From Planctomycetota bacterium (GTDB lineage: Bacteria; Planctomycetota; Phycisphaerae; Phycisphaerales; UBA1924): 64,000 bases of DNA. How positions within the stretch are numbered: the first letter of the stretch is position 1; each line of letters opens with the position of its first letter. Location: NCBI GenBank assembly GCA_018968885.1, contig JAGWZK010000001.1:186001-250000 (forward strand). The letters run 5' to 3'. Under the pieces are notes generated by a model, which worked only from the letters and a program-made list of their open reading frames with translations, searched no databases and was not told where the DNA came from. Of this stretch, positions 8,643 through 18,364 are shown one piece after another. The position numbers and the translations under genes were made by a program.

Positions 8643-9893
8643 GTGAGCATCATCAACACCATCACACTCGATTGCTCCATGCCGCTCGTCGTTGAAGAGA
8701 TGTCGGGCGTGAAATCCGCCGCCATCACTTTGGCGATTCCTGCGGGAAATGGTGAGGATTCCGCTGATTCGCTCGGCCTCGCACCCATGCTCGCCGAACT
8801 CATCCTGCGCGGCAGCGCCGACCGCGATTCTCGCGCTGATGCCGATGCCTTTGACCGCCTCGGAGTCGCCCGCGCAGCCGCCGCCGGCACCTACTACCTC
8901 TCCCTCTCTGCCACCATGCTCGGCGATCGACTCGACGACGCGCTGATTTTGCTCGTCGACATGCTCAGAAGGCCAAGATTTGACGAATCCGCCATCGATC
9001 CGGCACGCGAACAGTGCCTCGCGGCGATCGAATCACTCAAAGATGACCCCCAGGAACGTGCCGTCCTTGCCGCGCGCGACCGCCACTTCGCGTCCCCATT
9101 TGATCGAACCGGCCTCGGCACCGTCGAAGGACTCAACTCTCTCACGCGTGATTCCATCATCTCCGCATGGAATGCCCGCGCGGTTCCTTCACGCGCGATC
9201 TGTGGCGTCGCCGGCGATGTCAACCCAGATCGCGTGGCTGCAACGCTAAATCACCTTCTGCGTGGTTGGACCGGCACCCGCGCCCCATTTTCCATCGGAA
9301 AGGCCAAATCTCGCGGCTATCAACACACCCAAGACCCATCCAACCAGGTCCAGATCATCATCCTGCACGATGCACCCTGTGACAATGCCACCTCCGAACG
9401 CCAGGCCCTCCTCGAGAAAGTCATCGCCAATGTCCTCTCCGGCGGCATGGCCGGTCGTCTCTTCACCGAGGTGCGCGAGAAACGCGCGCTCTGTTACTCC
9501 GTCTCTGCTTCCTATCGAGGTGACCGAGAGTTCGGTACTTGCTCGGCATATGTAGGCACCACACCCGAGAAAGCACAGCAATCTATAGATGTATTGTGGG
9601 AGCAGTTGCAGCACATCAATACCCCTGCGGGGCGCATCACCCCAGAGGAGTTCGCTCGCGCCATGGTCAGCATGAAGACCGGCGTTGTCTTCGCTGGAGA
9701 GTCCACCGCTGGTCGCGCGGGTGCCCTGGTCAACGATGTGCACCGCTTTGGCAAGCCCCGCTCCCTCGCCTCCCTCGCCTCCGCGATCGATTCCATCACC
9801 CTCGATGAGGTCAACGCATACCTCGCCACCCGAACCATCACTCGCCCCACCATTCAGACTCTCGGGCCCACCGAGCTCCGCCCACCGATGTAA
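8643..9893 (+). CDS. M16-family (insulinase/MPP-like) protein lacking the zinc site
   Basis: 416 residues with the two-lobed architecture of M16B proteins: an N-terminal lobe opening at GVKSAAITLAIPAGNGEDS and a C-terminal lobe with ANVLSGGMAGRLFTEVREKRALCYSVSASY, the hallmark second-domain block. In active members the first lobe has G-L-A-H-x-x-E-H. Here the matching segment is GLAPMLAEL (residues 45-53), with H to P48, E to A51 and H to E52, so all three inverting-motif residues are gone. It should be the non-catalytic partner of an active M16 subunit or a structural protein. No partner gene is adjacent; the next gene is an ABC permease 45 nt downstream. No signal peptide is evident. Confidence 0.85.
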   Translation: MSIINTITLDCSMPLVVEEMSGVKSAAITLAIPAGNGEDSADSLGLAPMLAELILRGSADRDSRADADAFDRLGVARAAAAGTYYLSLSATMLGDRLDDALILLVDMLRRPRFDESAIDPAREQCLAAIESLKDDPQERAVLAARDRHFASPFDRTGLGTVEGLNSLTRDSIISAWNARAVPSRAICGVAGDVNPDRVAATLNHLLRGWTGTRAPFSIGKAKSRGYQHTQDPSNQVQIIILHDAPCDNATSERQALLEKVIANVLSGGMAGRLFTEVREKRALCYSVSASYRGDREFGTCSAYVGTTPEKAQQSIDVLWEQLQHINTPAGRITPEEFARAMVSMKTGVVFAGESTAGRAGALVNDVHRFGKPRSLASLASAIDSITLDEVNAYLATRTITRPTIQTLGPTELRPPM

Positions 9894-9938
9894 ACGCCGC
9901 GATTCTTCCTCAGGCACGCATCTATCCTCCCGCTTCGC

Positions 9939-11720
9939 ATGGGTCATCCGCCAGTTCACCCCAAACCCGCTTCACGCCGTCCTGTCTTTTCGTGGCAGGC
10001 CATCATCCTCTACGCGCTCATCGCATTTCTTCTCGTCACCCTCGTCTACCCCATCCTGTTGACTGTCCGTGGCGGGTTCGCGGCAGACATTGCCACCAAG
10101 TCCGGCTTCACCCTCGAACACCTCACCCTCATCTTCGCCGACCCCTCCACCCGACGCGCCCTCTTCAACTCCCTACTCCTGGCCTTGGGCACCACCACCC
10201 TCGCCACCTGCATCGCTTTGCCGCTGGCCATCCTCGCCGCCGGGTACAAGTTCCCCGGCAAGGGACTCTTCCAGGGCCTGGTCCTGGTCCCCATGATCCT
10301 GCCCCCATTCGTTGGCGCGATCGGAATGCGCGCCATCTTGGGACGCGAAGGGTCACTCAACTCTCTTCTGGGCACCGATTGGGATCTCCTCGGCGGCATG
10401 GTGCACGCCTTTGGCACCACCTGGTCACTCAAACCCCTCGGCGTCATTGTCCTGCAATCTCTGTCCCTGTACCCCATCATCTTCCTCAATACCACAGCGT
10501 CACTCGCCAACCTTGATCCCGCATTGGGCGAAGCCGCCGAGAACCTGGGCTCGACTCCTTGGCAGCGCTTCCGCCGCATCACACTGCCTTTGGTCCGCCC
10601 CGGCATCTTCGCCGGTGCCACCATCGTCTTCATCTGGTCCTTCACCGAACTGGGCACGCCCCTGATGTTCGACTACTACGACGTGGTGCCTGTGCAGATC
10701 TTCAACGGGCTTAAGGAAGTCGAAAACTCCGCCCGCCCCTACGCCCTCACCGTCGTCATGCTCGTGCTCGCCATCGGCATGTATCTGCTGGGCCGCAAGC
10801 TCTTTGGCGGCCGCTCCTACGCCATGTACGCCAAGGCCTCTCGCGCCGGTGGCGAAACCGAACTCACCGGTCTCAAGGCGTGGGCCGTCACCCTCGGCTT
10901 TGCCCTCGTTGCCTTCCTCGCCGTCCTGCCTCACCTGGGCGTCATCCTCACCAGCATCACCCGCCCCGGTCAGTGGTATGGCACCGTTCTCCCCACTGCC
11001 CTCACCACCTCACACTTCCAGCAGGCCCTCGGCGCTCCCGATTCCTTCCAGGCCATCGTCAACTCACTCAAGTTCAGCACGTTGGCGATGTGTACCAACG
11101 TGCTCCTGGGTCTTTTGATCGCCTACTTCATCGTCCGCACCCGCATACCCGGCCGCCAGTTCCTCGATGCCTTATGCATGTTGCCCCTCGCCGTTCCCGG
11201 TCTGGTGCTGGCCTTCGGCTTTGTCGCCATGAGTCTGCGCTGGCCCTTCAAGGGTGGTCCTTTAGAAGGGTTTGCCAGCATCTTCGGCACCGATCCCAAC
11301 CCTGTCCCATTCCTGGTCATCGCCTACGCCGTCCGACGCCTCCCCTACATCGTGCGTTCCACCGTTGCGGGCTTAGAGCAGACCAGCGCCGAACTCGAAG
11401 AAGCCGCGATCAACCTTGGCGCCAGCCGCGTGACAGCCGTCCGCCGCGTCATCGTCCCCCTCATCCTCGCCAACATCATCGCTGGCTCTCTACTGGTCTT
11501 CAGCTTCTCCATGCTTGAGGTCAGCGATTCCCTCATTCTCGCTCAGCAGGGGCGCGACTACCCAGTCACCAAGGCCATCCTGGCCTTCAGCGAGCGTCTC
11601 GGCGACGGCCCCTACATCGCCAGCGCCATGGGTGTGTGGGGCATGGCCTTGCTCACAGTCACACTCCTCGCCGCCAGCAACCTCCTGGGCAAAAAGCTCG
11701 GCTCCATCTTCCGCGTCTGA
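9939..11720 (+). CDS. Iron-type ABC transporter permease (fused double permease, FbpB/AfuB-like)
   Basis: 593 residues with about twelve transmembrane helices in two binding-protein-dependent permease domains. Each half has its cytoplasmic EAA loop: EAAENLGSTPWQRFRRITLPLVRPGI in the first and EEAAINLGASRVTAVRRVIVPLILANI in the second, where the ATPase docks. The fused layout is typical of Fe(III) and related importers (FbpB, AfuB, ThiP-like). ATG at 9939, 45 nt after the M16 gene. No ATPase or substrate-binding protein gene is beside it, so the rest of the importer must be encoded elsewhere. Confidence 0.87.
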   Translation: MGHPPVHPKPASRRPVFSWQAIILYALIAFLLVTLVYPILLTVRGGFAADIATKSGFTLEHLTLIFADPSTRRALFNSLLLALGTTTLATCIALPLAILAAGYKFPGKGLFQGLVLVPMILPPFVGAIGMRAILGREGSLNSLLGTDWDLLGGMVHAFGTTWSLKPLGVIVLQSLSLYPIIFLNTTASLANLDPALGEAAENLGSTPWQRFRRITLPLVRPGIFAGATIVFIWSFTELGTPLMFDYYDVVPVQIFNGLKEVENSARPYALTVVMLVLAIGMYLLGRKLFGGRSYAMYAKASRAGGETELTGLKAWAVTLGFALVAFLAVLPHLGVILTSITRPGQWYGTVLPTALTTSHFQQALGAPDSFQAIVNSLKFSTLAMCTNVLLGLLIAYFIVRTRIPGRQFLDALCMLPLAVPGLVLAFGFVAMSLRWPFKGGPLEGFASIFGTDPNPVPFLVIAYAVRRLPYIVRSTVAGLEQTSAELEEAAINLGASRVTAVRRVIVPLILANIIAGSLLVFSFSMLEVSDSLILAQQGRDYPVTKAILAFSERLGDGPYIASAMGVWGMALLTVTLLAASNLLGKKLGSIFRV

Positions 11721-11828
11721 TCGCATCTTTCAATCCGCAACCGACCATTGCATGAGTGCTCCGCCGCGCGCCGATACATCACGGGCATTTCGCGCCCTGC
11801 TCGCACCCCTCACATTCGGAATCTCCCC

Positions 11829-13226
11829 ATGATCGCGGACCTCTTCTCCGATTGGTCGCCACACCTGCGCGCCCTGTGGAACGATCCCTTGGTCTGGATC
11901 CGCGAACACTGGACCTTCGTCCTCCTCGCCATCATCTCCATCGCGGCAATCGGCTGGTGGTTCCTCGGCCTCCTCACCACCGACCACGGCCGCTTCTGCC
12001 CAGGTCCCCGCCCCGCCGGGTTCCTTCTCTGGCGACGCATCATCGCCGCCCTCTGGCCCGTCAACTGGGTCTCGCACTGGTCGTCCCTCGCCCGTTGCGG
12101 CTACGACCTCTCACACACTCCCGCCGACCACACCGGCCATCAAACCTGCCCAGAGTGCGGCACACGCTCTGCCCGATCACACCAAATCCCGGGAACTCTC
12201 TCCCTCGCTATTCGACCAACACGTTGGCGTCGACCTGTTTCCTTGCGATCCAGTCTCCGCCCCCGCATCTTCCGCCGCGATGTCGTCGCCGGGCTCACTC
12301 TGCTGGGCTGCCTGATCCTCTGGAAAAGTCCCACCTACCGCCACGCCACCTTCGTTCGTCATCTTCCTGATCGCGCCATCATCTCGCTCTGCTCCGCCCT
12401 TGGCCATGCCTCGCCGGACCATCTCGAATCTGAGTTCATGACCCGCGTCAGCGACCCCGCCCTCTCCGCCGCCGACGCTCCCCACGCCATCCCCGTCCTC
12501 ATCTCACGCCTCAGCGACGATTCGCGGCAATGGAATGGCTGGCAGGCCTCCGACACCCTCTGCCAGCTCCTCTCCTCCCCCGATGCCAAAATCTCCATCG
12601 CCGCCGACACCGCCCTCGATGCCGCGCTGCAACACCCCGATCGCCAGACTCGCCAGTTCGTCGCAGGCGTACTCCGCCGCCACCTCGCCAAACTTCCCGG
12701 CTCTACCCCATCTCCCCGGCTCCTTGCCGTCACCGTCGAAGGTCTCGATGGCGACAACCTCGATGAACGCACTGGCTGGCTCGCCAATGCCCGCGAGGGC
12801 GTGACGTTCCTGCAAACTCACGCCGCGGCATCCGCCCGCTTTCTGCATCACAAACTCAGCGATTCCAACCCCCAGGGTCGCTGGCTAGCCGCCGTCATCA
12901 TCGCCCGCGCCTCACTCACCGATCTCATCCCCGAGGCAGCGCCGATCCTCATCGCCCAACTCCGCGACAACGACACTTCTGGCGACGAACGCGTCGCCGC
13001 CGACGCTCTGCGGCACTTCGGCCCCGCCATCATCCCCCTCCTCACCCCGCACTTTGAATCCGACGATGCCCAACTCCGCACCTGGTGTGGCCGCCTCGTC
13101 CGCGAATTGCGCGAAGCCGAGCACGGGCTCGTTCCCGCGCCCATCCTTCCCCATCGGTACACCCTCATCTATACCCCAGGGGTCATCGTCGAAAGCCGCA
13201 CAAAACCTGTTGATGCAAACCCCTGA
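11829..13226 (+). CDS. Membrane-anchored zinc-ribbon protein with HEAT-like repeats
   Basis: About 465 residues from the ATG at 11829 (MIADLFSDWSPHLRAL). A longer frame from 11748 is possible but has no better start. One transmembrane helix (FVLLAIISIAAIGWWFLGLL) is followed by a zinc ribbon CGYDLSHTPADHTGHQTCPECG, a second hydrophobic stretch (VVAGLTLLGCLIL), then alpha-helical repeats (HAIPVLISRLSDDSRQWNGWQASDTLCQLL..., APILIAQLRDNDTSGDERVAADALRHFGPAIIPLL) that look like HEAT repeats. Role unknown. The same CGYxL...CPECG ribbon next to membrane segments occurs in three other proteins of this window. It ends 5 nt from the end of the convergent zinc-ribbon gene. Confidence 0.65.
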   Translation: MIADLFSDWSPHLRALWNDPLVWIREHWTFVLLAIISIAAIGWWFLGLLTTDHGRFCPGPRPAGFLLWRRIIAALWPVNWVSHWSSLARCGYDLSHTPADHTGHQTCPECGTRSARSHQIPGTLSLAIRPTRWRRPVSLRSSLRPRIFRRDVVAGLTLLGCLILWKSPTYRHATFVRHLPDRAIISLCSALGHASPDHLESEFMTRVSDPALSAADAPHAIPVLISRLSDDSRQWNGWQASDTLCQLLSSPDAKISIAADTALDAALQHPDRQTRQFVAGVLRRHLAKLPGSTPSPRLLAVTVEGLDGDNLDERTGWLANAREGVTFLQTHAAASARFLHHKLSDSNPQGRWLAAVIIARASLTDLIPEAAPILIAQLRDNDTSGDERVAADALRHFGPAIIPLLTPHFESDDAQLRTWCGRLVRELREAEHGLVPAPILPHRYTLIYTPGVIVESRTKPVDANP

Positions 13227-13231
13227 ATTCA

Positions 13232-14059
13232 CTACCAAAGCCGCTTGCGCATCCACGCAGGCAGCCAGGCAAAGCTCTCGCCTCGTGTTGGGATCGGCAA
13301 TTCCGGTGCCACCAATGGCCACGGACACCCACACTCCAGGCACCGCTTGGGCCCCATGCCTTCCACCCCTCGATCCAACTGATATCCGCAATCGCAACAC
13401 TGGCCCGCTTCAAGTCGATCCGCAAGCCGCGTCCGCAGCCGCTTGCCATACCAACCCATCAGCGTCAGTGCGACTACTAATCCAAATAAGAACGAGAGAC
13501 TCCGCATCCCACTGGCAAACGGAATCACTTTCGCAGCACCCGGCACCACATCACTCAACATCGCAAGTGCAAAGAACGTGCCAATACTCAACATCATCAG
13601 TGCGCTGATCTGCGGGTGCTGCCGCCAACGCTCATTTCTCGCAGTATCCGTATCGCGTCGCAGTATTCTCAACCACGCTTCCTGTCTGGCCCTCACTAAA
13701 GGCCAGTCGCCCCGCTCGGCCGCGAAAGTCCGTTGCCGCGACAACGCCACCATCCGCGCATCCGCCGGATACAGCATGAAGCTCAACGAGAGCACATACG
13801 CACTGACCACCATGCCGCGACCGAGAAACTGTCCGGTTCGTGACGACATATCGAACACGATGTTCCACGCAATCCACATTCCCACAATGAACACAAGAAT
13901 CAGAACCCGCACCCACGTCCGCCCCATCCTTGGCCAATGCAGCCAAAGTCGTCGCTGCCGCCCGAGAACCCCCAACCCGATTGGTCGACGCAGCCCCGCA
14001 AACACCTTGCGATCCAGCAAGGCCCGACTGCATTCATCAAACTGTGAAAATCGCTTCAC
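13232..14059 (-). CDS. Zinc-ribbon membrane protein of unknown function
   Basis: 275 residues. About four transmembrane helices (VLILVFIVGMWIAWNIVF, VVSAYVLSLSFMLYP, ALMMLSIGTFFALAML, LSFLFGLVVALTLMGWY) precede a C-terminal four-cysteine ribbon CCDCGYQLDRGVEGMGPKRCLECG. This is the reverse order (membrane then ribbon) of the neighbour ending at 13226. No enzymatic motif is visible. Start at ATG 14059; 47 nt separate it from the dnaE stop upstream on the same strand, so it may be the last gene of the dnaE transcript. Confidence 0.6.
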   Translation of the reverse strand: MKRFSQFDECSRALLDRKVFAGLRRPIGLGVLGRQRRLWLHWPRMGRTWVRVLILVFIVGMWIAWNIVFDMSSRTGQFLGRGMVVSAYVLSLSFMLYPADARMVALSRQRTFAAERGDWPLVRARQEAWLRILRRDTDTARNERWRQHPQISALMMLSIGTFFALAMLSDVVPGAAKVIPFASGMRSLSFLFGLVVALTLMGWYGKRLRTRLADRLEAGQCCDCGYQLDRGVEGMGPKRCLECGCPWPLVAPELPIPTRGESFAWLPAWMRKRLW

Positions 14060-14106
14060 GCCCGCAAGCGTAACCCATATTCCGTACCCCCACCATCAGC
14101 CACAAC

Positions 14107-17100
14107 TCACTCAAAATCGTCGCTCGGCCCCGAACTCTTCTTCTTCTCCCACGGCTTCTTTCGCTCAATCGGCTCCGCCGTCACTCCACCCACCACCTTC
14201 ATCGTGCTCGGTCCAAGCAACTCCGAAAGTGCCTTCAGCTTCGCCGGCTCCATCGGCATGCGCACCCGCCGATCCGTGTCCAGCACCACCACATTCGATT
14301 CGCTGACAAAGACAAGCTCCAACGGGAACGCCAGTCCGCCCGCAGCTTCTGCGGTTGGCTTGGCCTCGATCTGCGCCACGCCACCAGGCACGCCCGCCGT
14401 CTCTGCAATCCGATCAATCGCCGTCGGCGCATTGCCGTTCAATCGCGATTCATCAAGGAACAGCCGCAGTTTCCCCGCCGTGAACGGCACGCCATCAATC
14501 GGCACCAGCCGCTCAACCAGAAGTTGCGGCTCACCCCGCTGCTTGTCCACCCGTGCCAACACAAACAGTGTCGCATCCGTCACCGCCAGATGCCCAAATC
14601 GGTTATACGCCTCAGGGAAAAGCACCGCCTCCATCGTCCCCGACAGATCCTCAATCGTCAGCACACCCATCTTCTGCCCCGCCGCTTGCCCGCGCTTCGT
14701 CACCAGCGTGCGCACGGATTGCACCATCACACCCATCACGATGCGCGCATCAGCCGGCTTCTCCTTGGACTGCGCCACCGTGCAATCGCTGAAGACATCC
14801 GACCAGAACCTCCACCGATCAAGTGGATGACTAGACACATAGAACCCCAGCGCCTCCTTCTCCTTCGCCAGCGTTTCCGGCTCCGACCACTTCTCGGCCT
14901 TGGCAAGCGACACCGTCGGCGCGGCTTGCTCGTTCCCGCCGCCAAATCCAAACAGCGCCACCTGACCCGCTGCCTTATCCGCCCGCGCTCGCTGCGCTGC
15001 AGACATCGCCTGCTCAACCGTCGCCGTCATCGCGGCACGCGCATCACGCCCATGCAAGGAATCAAACGCCCCCGCTTTGATGAGGGCTTCCATCGTCGTC
15101 TTGTTGAGCGCCGTCGCATTCCGCGCCATCACACGCTCGCAGAAATCAAAGAGCGTGGGATAAGGCGCTGGCGAACCATCCTTGGCACTCCGCTCCGCGA
15201 TGATCGCCTGCACCGCCTTCTCGCCAGAGCCCTTGATCGCCGCCAACCCAAAGCGAATGTGACCCCGATCAGCGCGCTTCTCCTCCCCCTCAGGATACAC
15301 CACCGCAAAATCAGCACCGGAAAGATTGATATCCGGGGGCTTCACCTCCACACCCGTCTTCAGCACTGCGCCCGTCACAGGATCAATAAACCGCGACTTC
15401 TTGCAATCCTCCAGATACGGAGTCCACTCACTCACCTGCGAACTCTGCGATTCAAAGGTCAAAAACGCCGCCATGTAATGCGCGGGGAAGAACGTCTTCA
15501 GATACGCCGTCTGATACGCCACAATCGCATAACCCGTCGAGTGGCTCTTGTTGAAGCCGTACCCCGCAAACTTCAGAATCATTTCGAACAGTTCGTTGGC
15601 TTTGTCTTTGGAAAGGCCCTGCTTGACCGACCCCTCGATAAACCGCGGCCGCTCCGCCTCGATGATCTTCTCTTTCTTCTTGCTGATCGCCTTGATCAAG
15701 GAATACGCCGAGCGCAGCGGAATCCCGCCCAGGCCGTGCACGATCTGCATCACCTGCTCTTGATACACCATCACGCCGTACGTCTCACCTGTGTACTGCG
15801 TCACCACAGGATGCACTTCCGGCACCGCCGCTTCACCATGCTTGCGGCGGTTGTAATCGGGAATCAGATCCATCGGACCCGGACGGAAAAGCGCGTTCGC
15901 GGCAATCAGGTCCTCCAGCCGGTCTGGCTTCATCTCCACCAAAAGCCGCTTCATCCCCGGTGATTCAAACTGAAACACACCCGTCGTGTCGCCGCGGCGG
16001 AAAAGCTCAAACACCTTCTGGTCATCCGCTGTGAGGCGATCAAGGTCGAGAGGATGAGCACCGCCGTCAGCACGCCTGCGACCCACTGCGCGGAATATCT
16101 CGTCCTCGCTGAGTGATTCGCGAATCAGCCGTTTCGCTCGCTCAACTGTGCTAATCGTCCGAAGGCCCAGGAAGTCCATCTTCAGGAGGCCCATCTTCTC
16201 ACAGGTGGGTCCGTCCCACTGCGTCACCACATCCGTATCAGCAGCGCCCGAAGGCTTATACAGCGGCACAACCTCATGCAACGGCCGCGCCGCCACAATC
16301 ACGCCCGCCGCGTGCACAGATGCGTGCCGCGCCTGACCCTCCAGCGTCCTTGCCGTATCCAGAATCCGCTTCACCTGGGCATCACGGTCGTACAACGCCT
16401 TCAGATCCGGCTCACTCGCCAGCGCATCATCCAGCGTCGTCCCCAGCGCTTCAGGAATCAACTTGGCGATCTTGTCGACTTCGGGGAGAGGAAGCTCGAA
16501 AACGCGGCCGACATCGCGAATCGCCGCGCGCGCCTTCAGCGTTCCAAACGTGATGATCTGCGCGACGTGCCCGTACTTGGCGCGCACATAGTTGATGACG
16601 CGCTGCCGACCATCCTGACACAGATCGATATCAATATCGGGATACTCGCTGCGATCCGGATCGGTAAATCGTTCAAACAGCAGGCCGTACCGCACCGGGC
16701 ACGCGTTCGACAAACCCAGCACATACCCCACCATCGTTCCCACGCCCGAACCACGAGCCAGTGCCGGCACACCGTTCTGGCGGCCCCAGTTCACAAAGTC
16801 CCACACGATCAGGAAGTACGCGCTGATCGCTTTGTCCGCCAGAATCTTCAATTCACGCTGCAGCCGCGCGGTGCGATCCGGCTGTGCCGCACCCTCAACA
16901 CCATACCGCCAGATCGCCCCCGCCTCTGAGAGCATGTACAGCGTGGTGTCACACTCTTGCTTGGCTTCCGCCATCTGCTCCGCCGTCGCCGTCGCGCCAT
17001 TGAATGGCCGCACCTCAAACATCGAGCAGTACTTCTGATACCACGCCGTCAGATCGTCCGCAAACGCCTTGTCCGTCGGCTTTGGCAAGTCTTTCTTCGC

Positions 17101-18093
17101 CGGAATCTTCACCCGCACCATCGGCGCGTGATTCGCCCCCATCGGCAACTTCAGATTGCACCTCGCGGCAATCCGCAACGTGTTATCACACGCCTCCGCG
17201 CCAATGTCGCTGTACGGCGCAAATGCCTCACGCATCTCCGCCGGGCTCTTCACATACAACTCGCGCGGATACTTCATCCGCTGCTCATCGTGCTTGCTCT
17301 TCCCCGTCGAGATACAAATCAGCGTGTCGTGCGCATCATGATCCTCGGCCTTCAGAAAGTGCGAGTCGTTCGTCGCGACCAGCGGCAGCTTCAACTCCTG
17401 CGCAATCCGAATCAAGTGCGGATTGATCGAGTTCTGCTCGGCAATGTGTCTCTGCAACTCAACGAAAAACCGCGGCCCCGTCCCCTCATCCTTGAAGGTC
17501 TTGGCGTGCCATAGCGCACTCTCCACCGCCTTCTCCCACGCACTATCGCTCGATGACCGCTCAAACTCCAGAAGATGGTCCCCCATCTCGCTGCCTAAAT
17601 GCCCATTGATCGCAATCAATCCGCTGCTGTGCTTGGCGAGCAATTCCCGGTCAATCCGCGGCTTGTAATAAAATCCCGTCAGAAACGCCTCAGAACACAG
17701 CACCAGCAGGTTCTTCCAGCCAATGTCATTCTCTGCCAGCAGCACCAGGTGAAATCCACCTTCACCACCGCCGCTGTATGTGCGATCCGTCCGCGGCTTA
17801 TCCGGAGGCGTCACATACGCCTCCACACCCAATATCGCCTTGACACCCTTCTCCTTCGCCGTCGAATACGCCGCCACCGCGCCGAACATGTTGCCGTGAT
17901 CGGTGATGCCAACGCTCGTCATCCCCAACTCGGCCACCCGCGCCATCAACTTGTCCACGCGATTGCCACCATCCAACAGCGAGTACTCGGTGTGCAGGTG
18001 CAAGTGGGCAAAGCCCGTCCCAAACGCCGCGCCAGGTGGCGTCGGAGCCGAATTGGTTGAAGGTGTGGTAGATGGGGAAGCGTTCTCAGGCAT
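14107..18093 (-). CDS. dnaE: DNA polymerase III alpha subunit (replicative polymerase)
   Basis: 1328 residues. The PHP domain starts at FAHLHLHTEYSLLDGGNRVDKL and continues through VGITDHGNMFGAVAAYS. The polymerase catalytic aspartates are in YPDIDIDLCQDGRQRVI near residue 485; ALARGSGVGTMVGY and FRPGPMDLIPDYNRRKHGE (about residue 740) are further palm and finger blocks. A helix-hairpin-helix region and an OB-fold (ARIVMGVMVQSVRTLVTKRG) follow near residue 1120. The length fits DnaE1, the main chain-elongating enzyme. AGAGG 5 nt upstream of the ATG at 18093 supports the start. The acidic C-terminus GPSDDFE may include the beta-clamp or tau contact. Confidence 0.97.
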   Translation of the reverse strand: MPENASPSTTPSTNSAPTPPGAAFGTGFAHLHLHTEYSLLDGGNRVDKLMARVAELGMTSVGITDHGNMFGAVAAYSTAKEKGVKAILGVEAYVTPPDKPRTDRTYSGGGEGGFHLVLLAENDIGWKNLLVLCSEAFLTGFYYKPRIDRELLAKHSSGLIAINGHLGSEMGDHLLEFERSSSDSAWEKAVESALWHAKTFKDEGTGPRFFVELQRHIAEQNSINPHLIRIAQELKLPLVATNDSHFLKAEDHDAHDTLICISTGKSKHDEQRMKYPRELYVKSPAEMREAFAPYSDIGAEACDNTLRIAARCNLKLPMGANHAPMVRVKIPAKKDLPKPTDKAFADDLTAWYQKYCSMFEVRPFNGATATAEQMAEAKQECDTTLYMLSEAGAIWRYGVEGAAQPDRTARLQRELKILADKAISAYFLIVWDFVNWGRQNGVPALARGSGVGTMVGYVLGLSNACPVRYGLLFERFTDPDRSEYPDIDIDLCQDGRQRVINYVRAKYGHVAQIITFGTLKARAAIRDVGRVFELPLPEVDKIAKLIPEALGTTLDDALASEPDLKALYDRDAQVKRILDTARTLEGQARHASVHAAGVIVAARPLHEVVPLYKPSGAADTDVVTQWDGPTCEKMGLLKMDFLGLRTISTVERAKRLIRESLSEDEIFRAVGRRRADGGAHPLDLDRLTADDQKVFELFRRGDTTGVFQFESPGMKRLLVEMKPDRLEDLIAANALFRPGPMDLIPDYNRRKHGEAAVPEVHPVVTQYTGETYGVMVYQEQVMQIVHGLGGIPLRSAYSLIKAISKKKEKIIEAERPRFIEGSVKQGLSKDKANELFEMILKFAGYGFNKSHSTGYAIVAYQTAYLKTFFPAHYMAAFLTFESQSSQVSEWTPYLEDCKKSRFIDPVTGAVLKTGVEVKPPDINLSGADFAVVYPEGEEKRADRGHIRFGLAAIKGSGEKAVQAIIAERSAKDGSPAPYPTLFDFCERVMARNATALNKTTMEALIKAGAFDSLHGRDARAAMTATVEQAMSAAQRARADKAAGQVALFGFGGGNEQAAPTVSLAKAEKWSEPETLAKEKEALGFYVSSHPLDRWRFWSDVFSDCTVAQSKEKPADARIVMGVMVQSVRTLVTKRGQAAGQKMGVLTIEDLSGTMEAVLFPEAYNRFGHLAVTDATLFVLARVDKQRGEPQLLVERLVPIDGVPFTAGKLRLFLDESRLNGNAPTAIDRIAETAGVPGGVAQIEAKPTAEAAGGLAFPLELVFVSESNVVVLDTDRRVRMPMEPAKLKALSELLGPSTMKVVGGVTAEPIERKKPWEKKKSSGPSDDFE

Positions 18094-18364
18094 GACAAAC
18101 CTCTCTGAAGCTCCAGTTTATGGGGCGGCTCCCCCTTCTCCAAGACAAAAGCGCTCAACCGACACGCATCAACACCGCGTTGTCGCCGTGCACATGTGTA
18201 CCTGCGCCGGAATAGCCCCCACAAGCGGACCCGTTTCACGGTGAATCTCCCGGAGCACTGGCACTCACTCAAGCCGCATTGCACATTCAAAGTGCACGAG
18301 GTTCGTGCAGCCGCTTTCCGCGAGCGGATCAGAAACAAGACACATCGCACAAGTGGAGAGAATC

